Source: Raineyella sp964528755 (GTDB taxonomy: Bacteria; Actinomycetota; Actinomycetes; Propionibacteriales; Propionibacteriaceae). Taken from it: a stretch of DNA of 62,348 bases. The stretch lies in the NCBI GenBank assembly GCA_964528755.1, contig CAZGWN010000008.1, positions 1 to 62,348 of the forward strand. Direction: 5' to 3'. Every line of letters begins with the position of its first letter. Within the stretch, counting starts at the first letter, position 1. The position numbers were made by a program, and so were the translations under genes. The notes below the pieces were generated by a model. It did not search any database. It saw only the letters and a program-made list of their open reading frames with translations, and was not told where the DNA came from. Positions 33,188-42,136 of this stretch are shown in pieces.

Positions 33188-34327
33188 TCATTGCGGCGCC
33201 TCGGAGAGTGTGCGTGGTCGTCGGTTCACGAATCGACGCAGCAGTTGCTCCGCGGGCCGCAGGTTGCGATGCTGCCGCATCCAGAGCGCGGCAAGGGCGG
33301 TGGCGGCATACACGGCGAGGGCGGCGAGCAGGGCATGTCCCGATCCGAGCACGCCGCCCCACCCCAGGGTCCAGGCGGCGAGCAGTGGGACCATCAGCAC
33401 GGACTGGAGCAGGTAGCACGTCAGCGAACGCTCGCCTACAGCGGTGAACGCGGCCGCGACGCCCGACGCGGCAAAACCCGGGTGCGTGCACGCGAGCGCG
33501 ATCAGCGCGGCATACCCGATTCCGGCGAGGATGCCGGTGGCCACGTGCAGCGTCGATACCGCCACGGCCACCGGTCCCGCCGAGACGTCCCAAGCCCCCG
33601 CCGCGACGATCCCGGCCGGAACACCGCCGAGCAGTCCGATCAGTGCACCGACGACGCCGACGGTGCCCAGGAACCGCCGGTACGCTGCCGGGCGTGCCAC
33701 GAGGTCCAGCCGGCCCGCCCGCAGGCCGATCAGGACGGCGGGCAGGACACCGAGCATGCCCACCATGCCCATCGTCCATTCCACCGGCCGCCAGGCGAGG
33801 GCCCCGAGCGGATCGGCGATGCCGATGGACCACAGGATCATCCGCTGCATCGTCGGCCCGGGATCGGCGAGCGTCGTGCCCTGGATGAGCGCGCACGGCA
33901 CGACCAACAGGCCGGCGGCCCCGACGAGGCGTCGCGGGGACCAGCGGAGCACGGGGATGAGCGCAAGGGTGAGAAGTCCGTAGAGCCCGAGAATGTCACC
34001 GGAGAAGAGGAGAATCCCATGCACCGCTCCGAAGAGAAGCAGGCCCACGCCACGGCGACGGAGTTTGCCGATCCCCAGGGCCGTGGAGTCGGCCGCGTGG
34101 AGCCGGGCGATCCCGAAGCCGAGGAACAGCGCGAACAGCGGGTACACGCGGGCATCGACGAGGGCGACTGTGGCAAAGGTGACTGCCCGATCCGGTCCCG
34201 CGTCCTCGACGAGGTGCTGCCGCATGCCGTAGGGCCGATCGTGAAGATAGAGCATCACGTTGGCCACGGCGATCAGGCACAGCGCAAGACCACGCGCGAC
34301 GTCGGGAGCCAACAACCGGGGCATCAT
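33188..34327 (-). CDS. DUF418-family membrane protein
   Basis: 379 residues with about ten membrane helices. The start LAPDVARGLALCLIAVANV and the later PLFALFLGFG, GILLFSGDILGLYGLL and C-terminal GERSLTCYLLQSVLM are typical of DUF418, a family of uncertain function resembling membrane acyltransferases. Two adjacent ATGs (34327, 34324) are possible starts. It follows a YciI-type gene by 22 nt on the same strand. The 235 bp between it and the sigma gene hold nothing recognisable. Confidence 0.8.
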   Translation of the reverse strand: MMPRLLAPDVARGLALCLIAVANVMLYLHDRPYGMRQHLVEDAGPDRAVTFATVALVDARVYPLFALFLGFGIARLHAADSTALGIGKLRRRGVGLLLFGAVHGILLFSGDILGLYGLLTLALIPVLRWSPRRLVGAAGLLVVPCALIQGTTLADPGPTMQRMILWSIGIADPLGALAWRPVEWTMGMVGMLGVLPAVLIGLRAGRLDLVARPAAYRRFLGTVGVVGALIGLLGGVPAGIVAAGAWDVSAGPVAVAVSTLHVATGILAGIGYAALIALACTHPGFAASGVAAAFTAVGERSLTCYLLQSVLMVPLLAAWTLGWGGVLGSGHALLAALAVYAATALAALWMRQHRNLRPAEQLLRRFVNRRPRTLSEAPQ

Positions 34328-34349
34328 CGCCCCCACGGGGAGGCGTCCA

Positions 34350-34769
34350 TCACGGCTCGCGGGCACCGGCGGCCATGGTTCCGTCCACGGCCGCCACGTC
34401 CAGCAGCTCCCGGACCAGCACCGGGGCGTGCGCCGCGTCCGGGATCCGTGCGGCGATGTCGATCGCCTCCTCGCGCGATGCGCAGCGGACGATGTAGAAG
34501 CCGGCGATCGGGTCGGGCTGGATGCGCTCCGGTCGAACGCGAACCCCGCCGTCGCCGACGTACACCTCGACACCCTCGCCCGGATCGGCCAGCGGTGAAC
34601 ACCACAGGAGACGCCCGTCCTGCCGCAGGGACTCGATCAGGTCGACGTGCGCGGAGGTCTCGGCATCACCCGTCCGGTCCGGAAGTTCCTCCCACCGGCT
34701 CGGCGGACTCCGCAGCAGCAGCATGAAGAGCTGCGTGGCCTTCGTCGCGGCACCACCCCGTGTCGTCAC
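34350..34769 (-). CDS. YciI/DGPF-related small protein
   Basis: 139 residues. The core (FMLLLRSPPSRWEEL, LRQDGRLLWCSPLADP, GFYIVRCASREEAIDIAARIPDA) has the ferredoxin-like YCII layout. The frame is open far upstream over the neighbouring gene, but the GTG at 34769 lies seven nt after TACAGT (34782-34777), a leaderless start. Leads into the DUF418 gene. Confidence 0.75.
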   Translation of the reverse strand: MTTRGGAATKATQLFMLLLRSPPSRWEELPDRTGDAETSAHVDLIESLRQDGRLLWCSPLADPGEGVEVYVGDGGVRVRPERIQPDPIAGFYIVRCASREEAIDIAARIPDAAHAPVLVRELLDVAAVDGTMAAGAREP

Positions 34770-34824
34770 GCAAAAAACTGTATCATCGCGTTGCGCCGCA
34801 ATCCAGACCCGCCCCCGCGGCGGG

Positions 34825-35763
34825 TCACTTCGATTCGAGGTGTCCCATCGGGTGGGCGCCGGTGAGGATCGCCCGGGCCCGGTTCCACTCGGTGTCGTCG
34901 ATGCCCGTGACGTGGCGGAGATAGGCCAGAGTGACGCGCCCGACGAGATCGACCCGGTCCGGATTCTCGTCCGTCGTCTCGGCCACCCGGTAGCCGGAGA
35001 TGCCGCCGAGGAAGTGTTCGGCTCCGTGAACGGTGAGCAGACTCCTGTTGCCGGGGCCGAGGGTGTAGGGGTCCGTCGTCCAGCCCGGACCCCGGGTGGA
35101 CAGCGGCAGCTCATCGCGATCTCCGGCGACGACGAGCCCGGGGGCTGACATGTGGGAGAAGTCCTGGTCGCGGAGCCAGGGAAGATGCTCTCGGGCGAAG
35201 GGGGTGAGGTCGTCACTTCCCCTTCCGGCGGTGGCCAACTGGATGCTGGCCAGGACCCGGGAGTCCGACAGATCCTCGGCGATGCCCGAGACCGGGTCGG
35301 TCACCCGCAGGCCGACCAGGATGCCGGCGGTCTGGCCGCCGAAGGAATGCCCGGCCGCCACGACCCGGCCGTGGTCCACCCGCCCTGCCAGACCCGGCAC
35401 GACCCCCTCCAGAGTGGTGAGTTCATCCAGGATGCGGTGCATGTCCTGGACGCGGTGGCGCCACAGATGGGGCCTGCGGGGATCGTCGGCCGGGATGTCG
35501 AGCCGGATGGAATCCAGATGAGTGGGCTGGACGACGACGAATCCGCCGGAGGCCCAGTGGTCGACCAGTGGGGCATACCCGTCGAGATCGGAGCCGAAGC
35601 CGTGCGCGAAGAGGACGACGGGCAGGCCGGTTCCCCCGACGGGTGCGGTGAGGCGGATGTGCAGGTCCTGGCCGCGGTCCGGCGCGCGGAGGACGAGCGG
35701 CTTGACCGACAGGGTGGTCGTGACAGGGAAACCGCGGCGTCCGGTCGCCTGGTGATGGGTCAT
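34825..35763 (-). CDS. Alpha/beta-hydrolase (chlorophyllase/PAF-acetylhydrolase-like)
   Basis: 312 residues. The nucleophile elbow is GHSFGGQ, the oxyanion region LPVVLFAHGFGSD, and VHGAEHFLGG provides the likely catalytic His. Resembles dienelactone-hydrolase/chlorophyllase-type esterases; no signal peptide. Divergent from a MerR gene, with a MerR-type spaced promoter between them pointing in this direction. Confidence 0.82.
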   Translation of the reverse strand: MTHHQATGRRGFPVTTTLSVKPLVLRAPDRGQDLHIRLTAPVGGTGLPVVLFAHGFGSDLDGYAPLVDHWASGGFVVVQPTHLDSIRLDIPADDPRRPHLWRHRVQDMHRILDELTTLEGVVPGLAGRVDHGRVVAAGHSFGGQTAGILVGLRVTDPVSGIAEDLSDSRVLASIQLATAGRGSDDLTPFAREHLPWLRDQDFSHMSAPGLVVAGDRDELPLSTRGPGWTTDPYTLGPGNRSLLTVHGAEHFLGGISGYRVAETTDENPDRVDLVGRVTLAYLRHVTGIDDTEWNRARAILTGAHPMGHLESK

Positions 35764-35902
35764 GCGCGTGTCTGCCTTTCACAGATAGAGGTTCTCGGGA
35801 TCGCGCGACGGCGTGCCGCGGGCACCTTCTGTTTCGCCCGATCCCTCCTGGCGTGCGCCCGTCCGGCCGACTCGGTCGGGACGACGGCGGTGATTACGCT
35901 AA

Positions 35903-35924
35903 CCCTTGACGCTGACGTCAACGG
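35903..35924. promoter_or_regulatory. MerR-type operator between hydrolase and merR genes
   Basis: CCCTTGACG (35903-35911) and CGTCAACGG (35916-35924) are inverted with a 4-nt gap and one mismatch. On the leftward strand TTGACG serves as a -35 box with TAATCA 19 nt further on, the long spacing typical of MerR-activated promoters. Confidence 0.6.
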
Positions 35925-35964
35925 CAAGTGAATGTGACATAGGCCACAGGGAAGGCAGCTCGGG

Positions 35965-36348
35965 ATGCGTATCGGAGAACTCGCCCGCCGGGCAGGGGTC
36001 AGCACGCGTGCCGTGCGGTACTACGAGGAGCAGAAGCTGCTCTCCCCCGACCGCAGTCCCAGCGGGCAACGCCTGTACCCGGAGGCCGCCGTCGGGCGAA
36101 TCCGCGTGATCCGTGGGCTTCTTGCTGCTGGACTGTCCAGCAGGACGATCGCCGAACTCGCGCCCTGCGTCGTGGACGGCAGGGCGACACCCGAGCTGCT
36201 GAGACGCCTGGCGGCGGAGCGGGACATCCTCGACCGGCGAATCACCGACCTTGTCCGCACCCGGGACCGGCTCGAGTCCGTCATGGCGACGGCCTCCTCC
36301 ACCACTCGTACCGGAACTCCCTGCCCGCCGGCCGCTGCAGGTGCGTGA
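35965..36348 (+). CDS. MerR-family regulator, short
   Basis: 127 residues. HTH at residues 1-38 (MRIGELARRAGVSTRAVRYY, then LLSPDRSPSGQRLY), followed by a dimerising coiled coil (EDILDRRITDLVRTRDRLES region) and no effector domain. Divergent from the alpha/beta hydrolase and likely its activator through the operator at 35903-35924. Confidence 0.87.
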   Translation: MRIGELARRAGVSTRAVRYYEEQKLLSPDRSPSGQRLYPEAAVGRIRVIRGLLAAGLSSRTIAELAPCVVDGRATPELLRRLAAERDILDRRITDLVRTRDRLESVMATASSTTRTGTPCPPAAAGA

Positions 36349-36383
36349 CGGATCGTGGCCCGTGGCCCGGAGGACCCGTCCGG

Positions 36384-37298
36384 TCAGGACTCGACGAGAA
36401 TGACGACCTTGCCGCGGCCGTGGCCGGTCTCCAGCTCGCGGTGGGCCTGCGCCGCCTCCTCGAGTCGGTGGCGGGCCCGGATGTGGACGGTGAGGTCGCC
36501 GCGCTCGTAGTGCCCGATCATCTCGGTGAGGCCGTCGCGGCTTCGGGTGCCCGTCCAGTCCCGCACGCCGAGGGCGGCGATCCGTTCGGAGAAGACCATG
36601 GTGACCACGCGCGCCGGGTCGTGCACGAGGGCCATTCCGGCTCGGAGGCCGTCGGGCTCGAACCCCAGGGCTGCGTCGAACCCGCCGGGAGCGACGGATC
36701 GCAACCGTTCGGTCAGCCCCGGCCCGTAGCTGACCGGAAGAGCTCCGAGCCCGCGCAGGTAGTCGTGGTTGTGTGGGCCGGCGGTGCCGACGATCGTGCC
36801 CGCTCCGCGAATCCGGGCGAGTTGCACGGCGATGGTTCCCAGGCCGCCCGCAGCGGAGTTGATGAGGACCGTGTCCCCCGAGGCGACCCGCATCTGGTCC
36901 ACCGCATTCCGGGCGCCCTGGGCGTGCCCGGAGAAGCCTCCGGCGATCCCCCAGTCCATGTCGGTGGGCTTACGGACCACCTGATCCGCCGGGACGACGA
37001 TGTGTTCGGCGTACGCGCCGAGGGTGCTGAATCCCAGCACCTCGTCCCCGATCCTCAGGTCGGTCACATCGGCGGCCACCTCCTCGACGGTCCCGGCGAA
37101 CTCGTTGCCGGGCACGATGGGCAACGGGCCGGTCAGGTCGCGGGGGAACCGGCCCTCGCGGACCCGGACGTCGAAGTGCTGCACGCCGGCGACGCGGACC
37201 CGTACGCGGATCTGGCCGGGGCCAACAGACGGCACCGGCAGGGTGTCGAGGCGCAGGACGTCGGCGTCGCCGAACTCGCGGACCGTCGCGGCTCTCAT
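36384..37298 (-). CDS. Zinc-independent quinone oxidoreductase / MDR-family reductase
   Basis: 304 residues. GroES-like N-terminal half (GPGQIRVRVRVAGVQHFDV, PIVPGNEFAGTVEEV), then the NADP site INSAAGGLGTIAVQLAR. The structural zinc cysteines of classical alcohol dehydrogenases are absent, so this is a QOR-like NADPH reductase. The ATG overlaps the tetR stop (ATGA), so it is in the tetR operon and probably part of its regulon. Confidence 0.9.
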   Translation of the reverse strand: MRAATVREFGDADVLRLDTLPVPSVGPGQIRVRVRVAGVQHFDVRVREGRFPRDLTGPLPIVPGNEFAGTVEEVAADVTDLRIGDEVLGFSTLGAYAEHIVVPADQVVRKPTDMDWGIAGGFSGHAQGARNAVDQMRVASGDTVLINSAAGGLGTIAVQLARIRGAGTIVGTAGPHNHDYLRGLGALPVSYGPGLTERLRSVAPGGFDAALGFEPDGLRAGMALVHDPARVVTMVFSERIAALGVRDWTGTRSRDGLTEMIGHYERGDLTVHIRARHRLEEAAQAHRELETGHGRGKVVILVES

Positions 37299-37993
37299 CG
37301 CCGCTCTTCTTCCGGGTCGTCCGATGCGGGCGATCCGGGTGCGCTCTCCCATCGGCGGGTGAAGAGCTCGTAGCCCGGCGCATCGCCCGTCAGCGGTCCG
37401 GCAGGGGTGCTGCGCAGTCCGTCCAGCGCGAGCCGGACGATGCGCCGATGAGCCGAGGCAGCGGCCAGTTCTATGTCGTGAAGTCCTCGCTTGCGGAACT
37501 GCTCGACCATCGGGGAGGCGCTGAGCTGCTCGATCAGCAGTTCCAGGTCGACCACGGTGACACCGTCGCGGATCACGCCGGCACGCCGCGCGCGGTCGAG
37601 AATCCTGCGCACCGTGCGGGCAGATTCGGCGAAGAGCGCGGACAGGCGGTCACTGGGCTCGAAGGTCCCGGCGATCGAGGCAAGCGAACCCTGCCCTGAT
37701 GAGACGCTCGCGAAGGCGTAGCCCACCAGCCCCTCCCAGGGATCCTCCGCGGCCAGCGACTCCTGGGCAGCGGCCAGGTACTGTTCGGCGGCGAGCTCGC
37801 TCAGCCGCTGGAACAGCTCCTCCTTGGTCCGGTAGCGCCGGTAGATCGTGCCCACCCCGATCCCGGCCCTCGCCGCGATCGCCGCGACCGTGGCATGGGT
37901 GCCGTCCTCGCCGACCACCTCGCGCGCCGCGCGGAGCAGGGCGGCATCGTTACGGGCGACCTCCTCGCTGCGCCAGGTCCTCTTGCGGATCAT
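37295..37993 (-). CDS. TetR-family regulator
   Basis: 232 residues. HTH at about residues 30-52 (TVAAIAARAGIGVGTIYRRY). A start at 38002 is possible, but the ATG at 37993 lies exactly seven nt after TAGGAT (38006-38001), matching leaderless starts in this window. Divergent from an MFS gene, with two related inverted sites in between. Co-transcribed with the quinone oxidoreductase. Confidence 0.88.
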   Translation of the reverse strand: MIRKRTWRSEEVARNDAALLRAAREVVGEDGTHATVAAIAARAGIGVGTIYRRYRTKEELFQRLSELAAEQYLAAAQESLAAEDPWEGLVGYAFASVSSGQGSLASIAGTFEPSDRLSALFAESARTVRRILDRARRAGVIRDGVTVVDLELLIEQLSASPMVEQFRKRGLHDIELAAASAHRRIVRLALDGLRSTPAGPLTGDAPGYELFTRRWESAPGSPASDDPEEERR

Positions 37994-38013
37994 GGGCCCC
38001 ATCCTACACGGAT

Positions 38014-38064
38014 GCGGAGCGTTTTGTTCCGCAGTCGTGTAGAGTTGCGGAACGCTTCACTCCG
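38014..38064. promoter_or_regulatory. Paired TetR operator sites flanking the MFS -10 box
   Basis: Two related sites, GCGGAGCGTTTTGTTCCG (38014-38031) and GCGGAACGCTTCACTCCG (38047-38064), agree at 13 of 18 positions, and both carry GCGGA facing TCCG. TAGAGT (38040-38045), a -10 box for the rightward MFS gene, lies between them. Confidence 0.6.
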
Positions 38065-38085
38065 AAGCGATGGAAGGACCCTCCT

Positions 38086-39390
38086 GTGTTGCCCCCTATC
38101 CGCCTGCCCCGTGCGATCGTCCCGTTCCGATCCGGCCCGTACCGACTGCTTTCCGGCGCCCTCACCGCCAACCTGGCCGGCAGCGGGATGTGGACGCTGA
38201 CCGCGACCTGGCAACTCGTCAGGGCCGGCGCGAGCCTGGACTGGTTCGGGGCGGTCGCGACGGCCTACACCGGTCTGCTGGCTCTGACCGCGCTGTTGGG
38301 CGGGGTGATCGCCGATCGCACCTCCCCCCGGGACGTGATCGCATGGACCGGCGGCATCAAGGCAGCGGCGGTGTCGGCCATCGTGGTCGCCGCGTCGCTC
38401 GGTGCACTCCACCCTGTCCACCTGGTCATCGCGGCCGCCGTTCTCGGCGCCGCGGACGGCTTCTTCTACCCTGCGTACTCGGCCTTGGTGCCCGCGGTCG
38501 TCGCGCCCGATGACCTGCTCGCGGTCAACGGCGTCGAGTCGATGCTGCGCCCGGTGATGCTTCAGGCTGCCGGACCGACCGTCGCGAGCGCTCTGATCTC
38601 ACTCGGCTCCCCGGTCGCGGCCTTTGCCGGGATCACAGTTGCCGGTGGCTCGACGGCGGTGCTCGCGATCCTCATGGGCCGTCCCCCGGCGGCCACCTCC
38701 CGGCGACAACCGTCGGCGCGGACGGTTCTCGGCGACCTGCGCGAGGGGTTCGGCTACGTCGCCCGGACCCGATGGCTGGTGCTCACGCTCGTGCTCGCGG
38801 TCACCGTCACCCTCGCCTACGTCGGCCCCGTCCAGGTGCTTCTCCCCCGTATCATCGCCGATCGGACCGGCAGCGGCCCCGAGGGGCTGGCGCTCGTTCT
38901 CGCCGGCTACGGTGCCGGCGGGATTCTGGGTTCCCTCCTGGTGTCCTCATTGGCGCCGCCTCGCCGCTACCTGACGGCGATGACCCTCGCGTGGGGTCTC
39001 GGCTGTGTGCCGCTGGTCGTCGTGGGGCTGACCGGGGTTCTTCCGCTCGTCGTCCTGGCGCTGCTGACCTGCGGCGTGCTCAACGCCGGAGCCGGAGCGC
39101 TGTGGGGCACACTGTTGCAACGCCGAGTGCCGCGCGGGCTGCTCGGCCGGGTGTCCAGTCTCGACTTCTTCATCTCTCTCAGCGCCGCCCCGATGTCCGC
39201 CGCTCTCGTCGTGCCCGCGGCCGAGAGCTGGGGACTTGCTGCCGTCTTCCTCATCGCCGGACTCCTGCCCGTCCACGTCGCCGTACTCGCGCTCACCCTC
39301 GGAGGGCTACGGCGCGACGAAGCCGGTCATCCGGCCGTCCGGGGGGCGACGCCGCCCGAGCAGTCCTCACCCGGGGCTGCTGCGGATTGA
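38086..39390 (+). CDS. MFS transporter (enterobactin-exporter/MdfA-like 12-TM)
   Basis: 434 residues with 12 hydrophobic segments. GGVIADRTSPRDVIAWTGG is the loop 2-3 motif; GRVSSLDFFISLSAAPMSAAL and LLVSSLAPPRRY are typical of the EntS-like subgroup. The GTG at 38086 follows GGAAGGA by seven nt; the frame opens earlier (37699) without family sequence. Divergent from the TetR gene and likely its target. Confidence 0.85.
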   Translation: MLPPIRLPRAIVPFRSGPYRLLSGALTANLAGSGMWTLTATWQLVRAGASLDWFGAVATAYTGLLALTALLGGVIADRTSPRDVIAWTGGIKAAAVSAIVVAASLGALHPVHLVIAAAVLGAADGFFYPAYSALVPAVVAPDDLLAVNGVESMLRPVMLQAAGPTVASALISLGSPVAAFAGITVAGGSTAVLAILMGRPPAATSRRQPSARTVLGDLREGFGYVARTRWLVLTLVLAVTVTLAYVGPVQVLLPRIIADRTGSGPEGLALVLAGYGAGGILGSLLVSSLAPPRRYLTAMTLAWGLGCVPLVVVGLTGVLPLVVLALLTCGVLNAGAGALWGTLLQRRVPRGLLGRVSSLDFFISLSAAPMSAALVVPAAESWGLAAVFLIAGLLPVHVAVLALTLGGLRRDEAGHPAVRGATPPEQSSPGAAAD

Positions 39391-39521
39391 CCTGCCGGTG
39401 CATCCGGCACCCCCCGGACGGGCGATGTCCGGGGCTGGTGGTCTTCACCCTTCGGCGGCGGACCGGCGATACGAGCGGCATCATGCCTCGACCCTCACGT
39501 CGTCCACGCACCCGGAATCCC

Positions 39522-40166
39522 TCACGTCGTGGACGCGCCAGGCGTCGGCGGGTCGGTGCGCCGGATGTCGCCGCGTCCGCCCGGCATCAGCGGCATCCCG
39601 TCGGCGAGGAAGTCGAGGGCCCGCTCCAGGGTGGCCACGTACGTGTCGACGCTCAGTGTGGTGTCGAGGACGGCCGAGCCGAACACGCCGAGGACGGCCC
39701 CGGCGAAGGCCCTCACCTGGGGATCGTCCGGTTCCCTGCCGGCGTGGGCACCGATGAGGGTGCACAGGTCGTCGAAGAGGCCCCTGATCGCGCGGATCGA
39801 GGGGCCGCGAAGGTCGGGCTCACTCAGAACGTAGAGCTGGCGGCGCCGCTCCTGGTTCCACGCGTCCGTCGACATCTCCCTGGCGGCGGTCGCGAGGGCG
39901 GCCCGGATCGCCTCCAGCGGGTCCAGGCGGTCCGGCTGGGCACGCAGGGCGCCCAGGAAGACAGGCGTGAAGCCGTTGTGGGCCACGGTCTCGTCCTTGG
40001 TGCGGAAGTAGCGGAAGAACGTGGTGGTGGACACGTCGGCGGCTTCGGCGATCTGGTCGGTGGAGGTCTCGGCGTAGCCGTGGCGTTCGAACAGGTCCAG
40101 TGCCACGCTCTGGATGCGGGCGCGAGTCTCGACCTTCTTCCGTTCGCGTCGCCCCGGCCGGCTCAC
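39522..40166 (-). CDS. TetR-family regulator of DHA2 exporter
   Basis: 214 residues. HTH near residues 34-56 (STDQIAEAADVSTTTFFRYF). The GTG at 40166 overlaps the TGA of the upstream MFS gene (GTGA), so regulator and exporter are one operon. A longer frame upstream is only a shadow of the MFS gene. The next 130 bp (39391-39521) hold no gene. Confidence 0.88.
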   Translation of the reverse strand: MSRPGRRERKKVETRARIQSVALDLFERHGYAETSTDQIAEAADVSTTTFFRYFRTKDETVAHNGFTPVFLGALRAQPDRLDPLEAIRAALATAAREMSTDAWNQERRRQLYVLSEPDLRGPSIRAIRGLFDDLCTLIGAHAGREPDDPQVRAFAGAVLGVFGSAVLDTTLSVDTYVATLERALDFLADGMPLMPGGRGDIRRTDPPTPGASTT

Positions 40167-41689
40167 CGTGCCACCTCCGCTTCGGTCGCGCTCTCGGCAC
40201 CCTTGCGGACGAAGGTCATCGACACGAGCGCACAGGCGGCCGCGATCCCGGCAGCGACCCAGAAACTGGCGGACATGGCGTGGGTGAAGGCGTCGGAGAC
40301 GGCACCGGCCAGCTCGGGGGAGGCGAGCCGGTCGGCGACCGCCTTCCCGCTTGCGGCGCTGTGCCCGACCGTCCCCAACACGTCGGCAGGCACCGCGGTG
40401 GTGTCGAGCCGCGCACGGTAGGTCAGCGCGAGCACGGAGCCCATGATAGCGACGCCCAGCACCGCACCGACCTGCCGCAGGGCTTGCAGCAGTGCCGATC
40501 CCACCCCGGAGCGGTCGGCGGGCACCGGGGCGAGGGCGATGTCGAGGGCCGGGGGCATCGAAGCACCGAACCCGGCACCGATGAGCCCGGTCCACACGGC
40601 GAAGATCCAGAAGCGCTCCTGGCCGCCCGTGAGCGCGCCGAGGCCCAGGCCGGCCACCAGGGCGAGGAAGCCGGTCACCATCACCGCCCGCGCCCCGACA
40701 GCCTTTCGGGCCTGGCCGGCCACTGCGACGGTGACGATCATGGCCGCGACGAGAGGGAGCAGGTGCAACCCGATCTGCACCGGTGAGGCGTCGAGGACAA
40801 CGTAGGAGTACTGGGGAAGGATGAACATCACGCCGAAGACCACGAACTGCACCGCGGCGGACAGAACCGTACCCCAGGCGTAGCGCGATTCGGCGAACAG
40901 GCTCAGGTTGGCCATCGGCTGGCGCACGAGGCGTTGCGTTCTGACGAACACCGTCACCAGCAGGACGCCCGCCGCGATCGTCGACAGGGCAAGCCCGTTG
41001 GTCCAGCTCGTCTCACCGGCGGTGATGAGCCCGAAACTGAGGACCGCCAGGGCAGAGACCGCCAGCAGGCCCCCTGCCACGTCGACACGTACGGGACGGT
41101 CAGAGCGGGACTCGTCCACCAGAACCGTCAGAGCGACGAACGCGACCACCACCAGGGGCAGGTTGAGCAGAAACACCGAACCCCACCAGAAGTTCTGCAG
41201 CAGGAATCCTCCCAGGATCGGGCCGATCGGCATCCCCGCCGAGACTGCCGCGGCCTGAATGCCGATCGCACGGGGGCGCTCGTCGGGCGGGAAGGCGACG
41301 ACCAGCACCGCAAGTCCGAGCGTGTTCAGCAATGCCGCCCCCAGGCCGAGCAGCGCACGCCCGGCGATCAACCACCCCGGCGTGGGCGCGAAGGCGCACA
41401 GCAGCGAGGCGAGCCCGAACACGACCAAGCCCGCCAGGAGCAGACGTTTGCGGCCGAAGCGGTCCCCCAGCTGGCCCACCGGGAGCAGCAGCGCCGCCAG
41501 GACGACGGTGTAGCCGTTGATGATCCACTGCAGTTGCCCGGCCGATGCATCCAGATCCGAGCCGATCACGGGGACAGCGACCGTGAGGATCGTCAGGTCC
41601 AGCCCCACGAGCAGGAGCACCGAGCACAGGGCAGCCAGGATCCACCACCGGCGAGGACCCGCCGCGCTGGTTTCGTTAGTCAGTGCCAT
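40163..41689 (-). CDS. DHA2-family (EmrB/QacA-like) 14-TM drug exporter
   Basis: 508 residues, 14 hydrophobic segments. LDLTILTVAVPVIGSDL in helix 1 is the DHA2 motif D1; LGDRFGRKRLLLAG is motif A; AAVSAGMPIGPILGGFLL is motif C. The ATG lies seven nt after TAGTAT (41702-41697), a leaderless start. Co-transcribed with the TetR gene. Confidence 0.9.
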   Translation of the reverse strand: MALTNETSAAGPRRWWILAALCSVLLLVGLDLTILTVAVPVIGSDLDASAGQLQWIINGYTVVLAALLLPVGQLGDRFGRKRLLLAGLVVFGLASLLCAFAPTPGWLIAGRALLGLGAALLNTLGLAVLVVAFPPDERPRAIGIQAAAVSAGMPIGPILGGFLLQNFWWGSVFLLNLPLVVVAFVALTVLVDESRSDRPVRVDVAGGLLAVSALAVLSFGLITAGETSWTNGLALSTIAAGVLLVTVFVRTQRLVRQPMANLSLFAESRYAWGTVLSAAVQFVVFGVMFILPQYSYVVLDASPVQIGLHLLPLVAAMIVTVAVAGQARKAVGARAVMVTGFLALVAGLGLGALTGGQERFWIFAVWTGLIGAGFGASMPPALDIALAPVPADRSGVGSALLQALRQVGAVLGVAIMGSVLALTYRARLDTTAVPADVLGTVGHSAASGKAVADRLASPELAGAVSDAFTHAMSASFWVAAGIAAACALVSMTFVRKGAESATEAEVAR

Positions 41690-41745
41690 ATGGGTGATAC
41701 TACCACTTGGGTCGAAGACCCTCTACGGACTGAGAAAGAGCCCCC

Positions 41746-41988
41746 GTGGTGCTGGGCCACGACTTCGAGCCGGGTTTCCGGATCAAGCTGCACATCAAGG
41801 ACCTCGACAACACCCTGGACACCGGCCATGGGGTGGAGGCCCCGTTGCCGCTCACGGCGGCCGTACGCGAGATGATGACCGTCCTCGCCGGGCGGGGCTT
41901 CGGCGGGGAGGATCACTCGAGCCTGCTGCGCGTCTATGAGACACTCGCCCAGATCACCCTGTCCTCCGGCGCCGCAACCCACGAATGA
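41746..41988 (+). pseudogene. C-terminal fragment of 2-hydroxy-3-oxopropionate (tartronate semialdehyde) reductase
   Basis: 80 codons in frame that match only the last quarter of the GarR/GlxR-type beta-hydroxyacid dehydrogenase (VLGHDFEPGFRIKLHIKDLD, then TGHGVEAPLPLTAAV). The NAD-binding domain (about 210 residues) is missing. An in-frame stop lies just upstream, and the divergent exporter promoter begins within 60 bp. Glycerate kinase, its pathway partner, follows intact. A deletion or insertion at about 41.73 kb evidently removed the 5' part. Confidence 0.8.
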
Positions 41989-42136
41989 ACGCTCCCGCCA
42001 TCCCGGGGGCGGACTGACCCCTGACCGGGCGAGCCCCGACCGGGCCCGTCCGCCAGGGTGAACCTGACGGTGGTGGCCGCGTGTCCACCACACGGCCCCA
42101 CGGCCACCACCGTCGTCATCTCAAGGAGGAGATACC

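Noticed and set aside
30519..33416. Rightward open frame of 965 codons over cytochrome b and sigma factor genes
   Set aside because: Low-complexity His/Arg/Gly composition and full overlap with two genes that show clear domain motifs.
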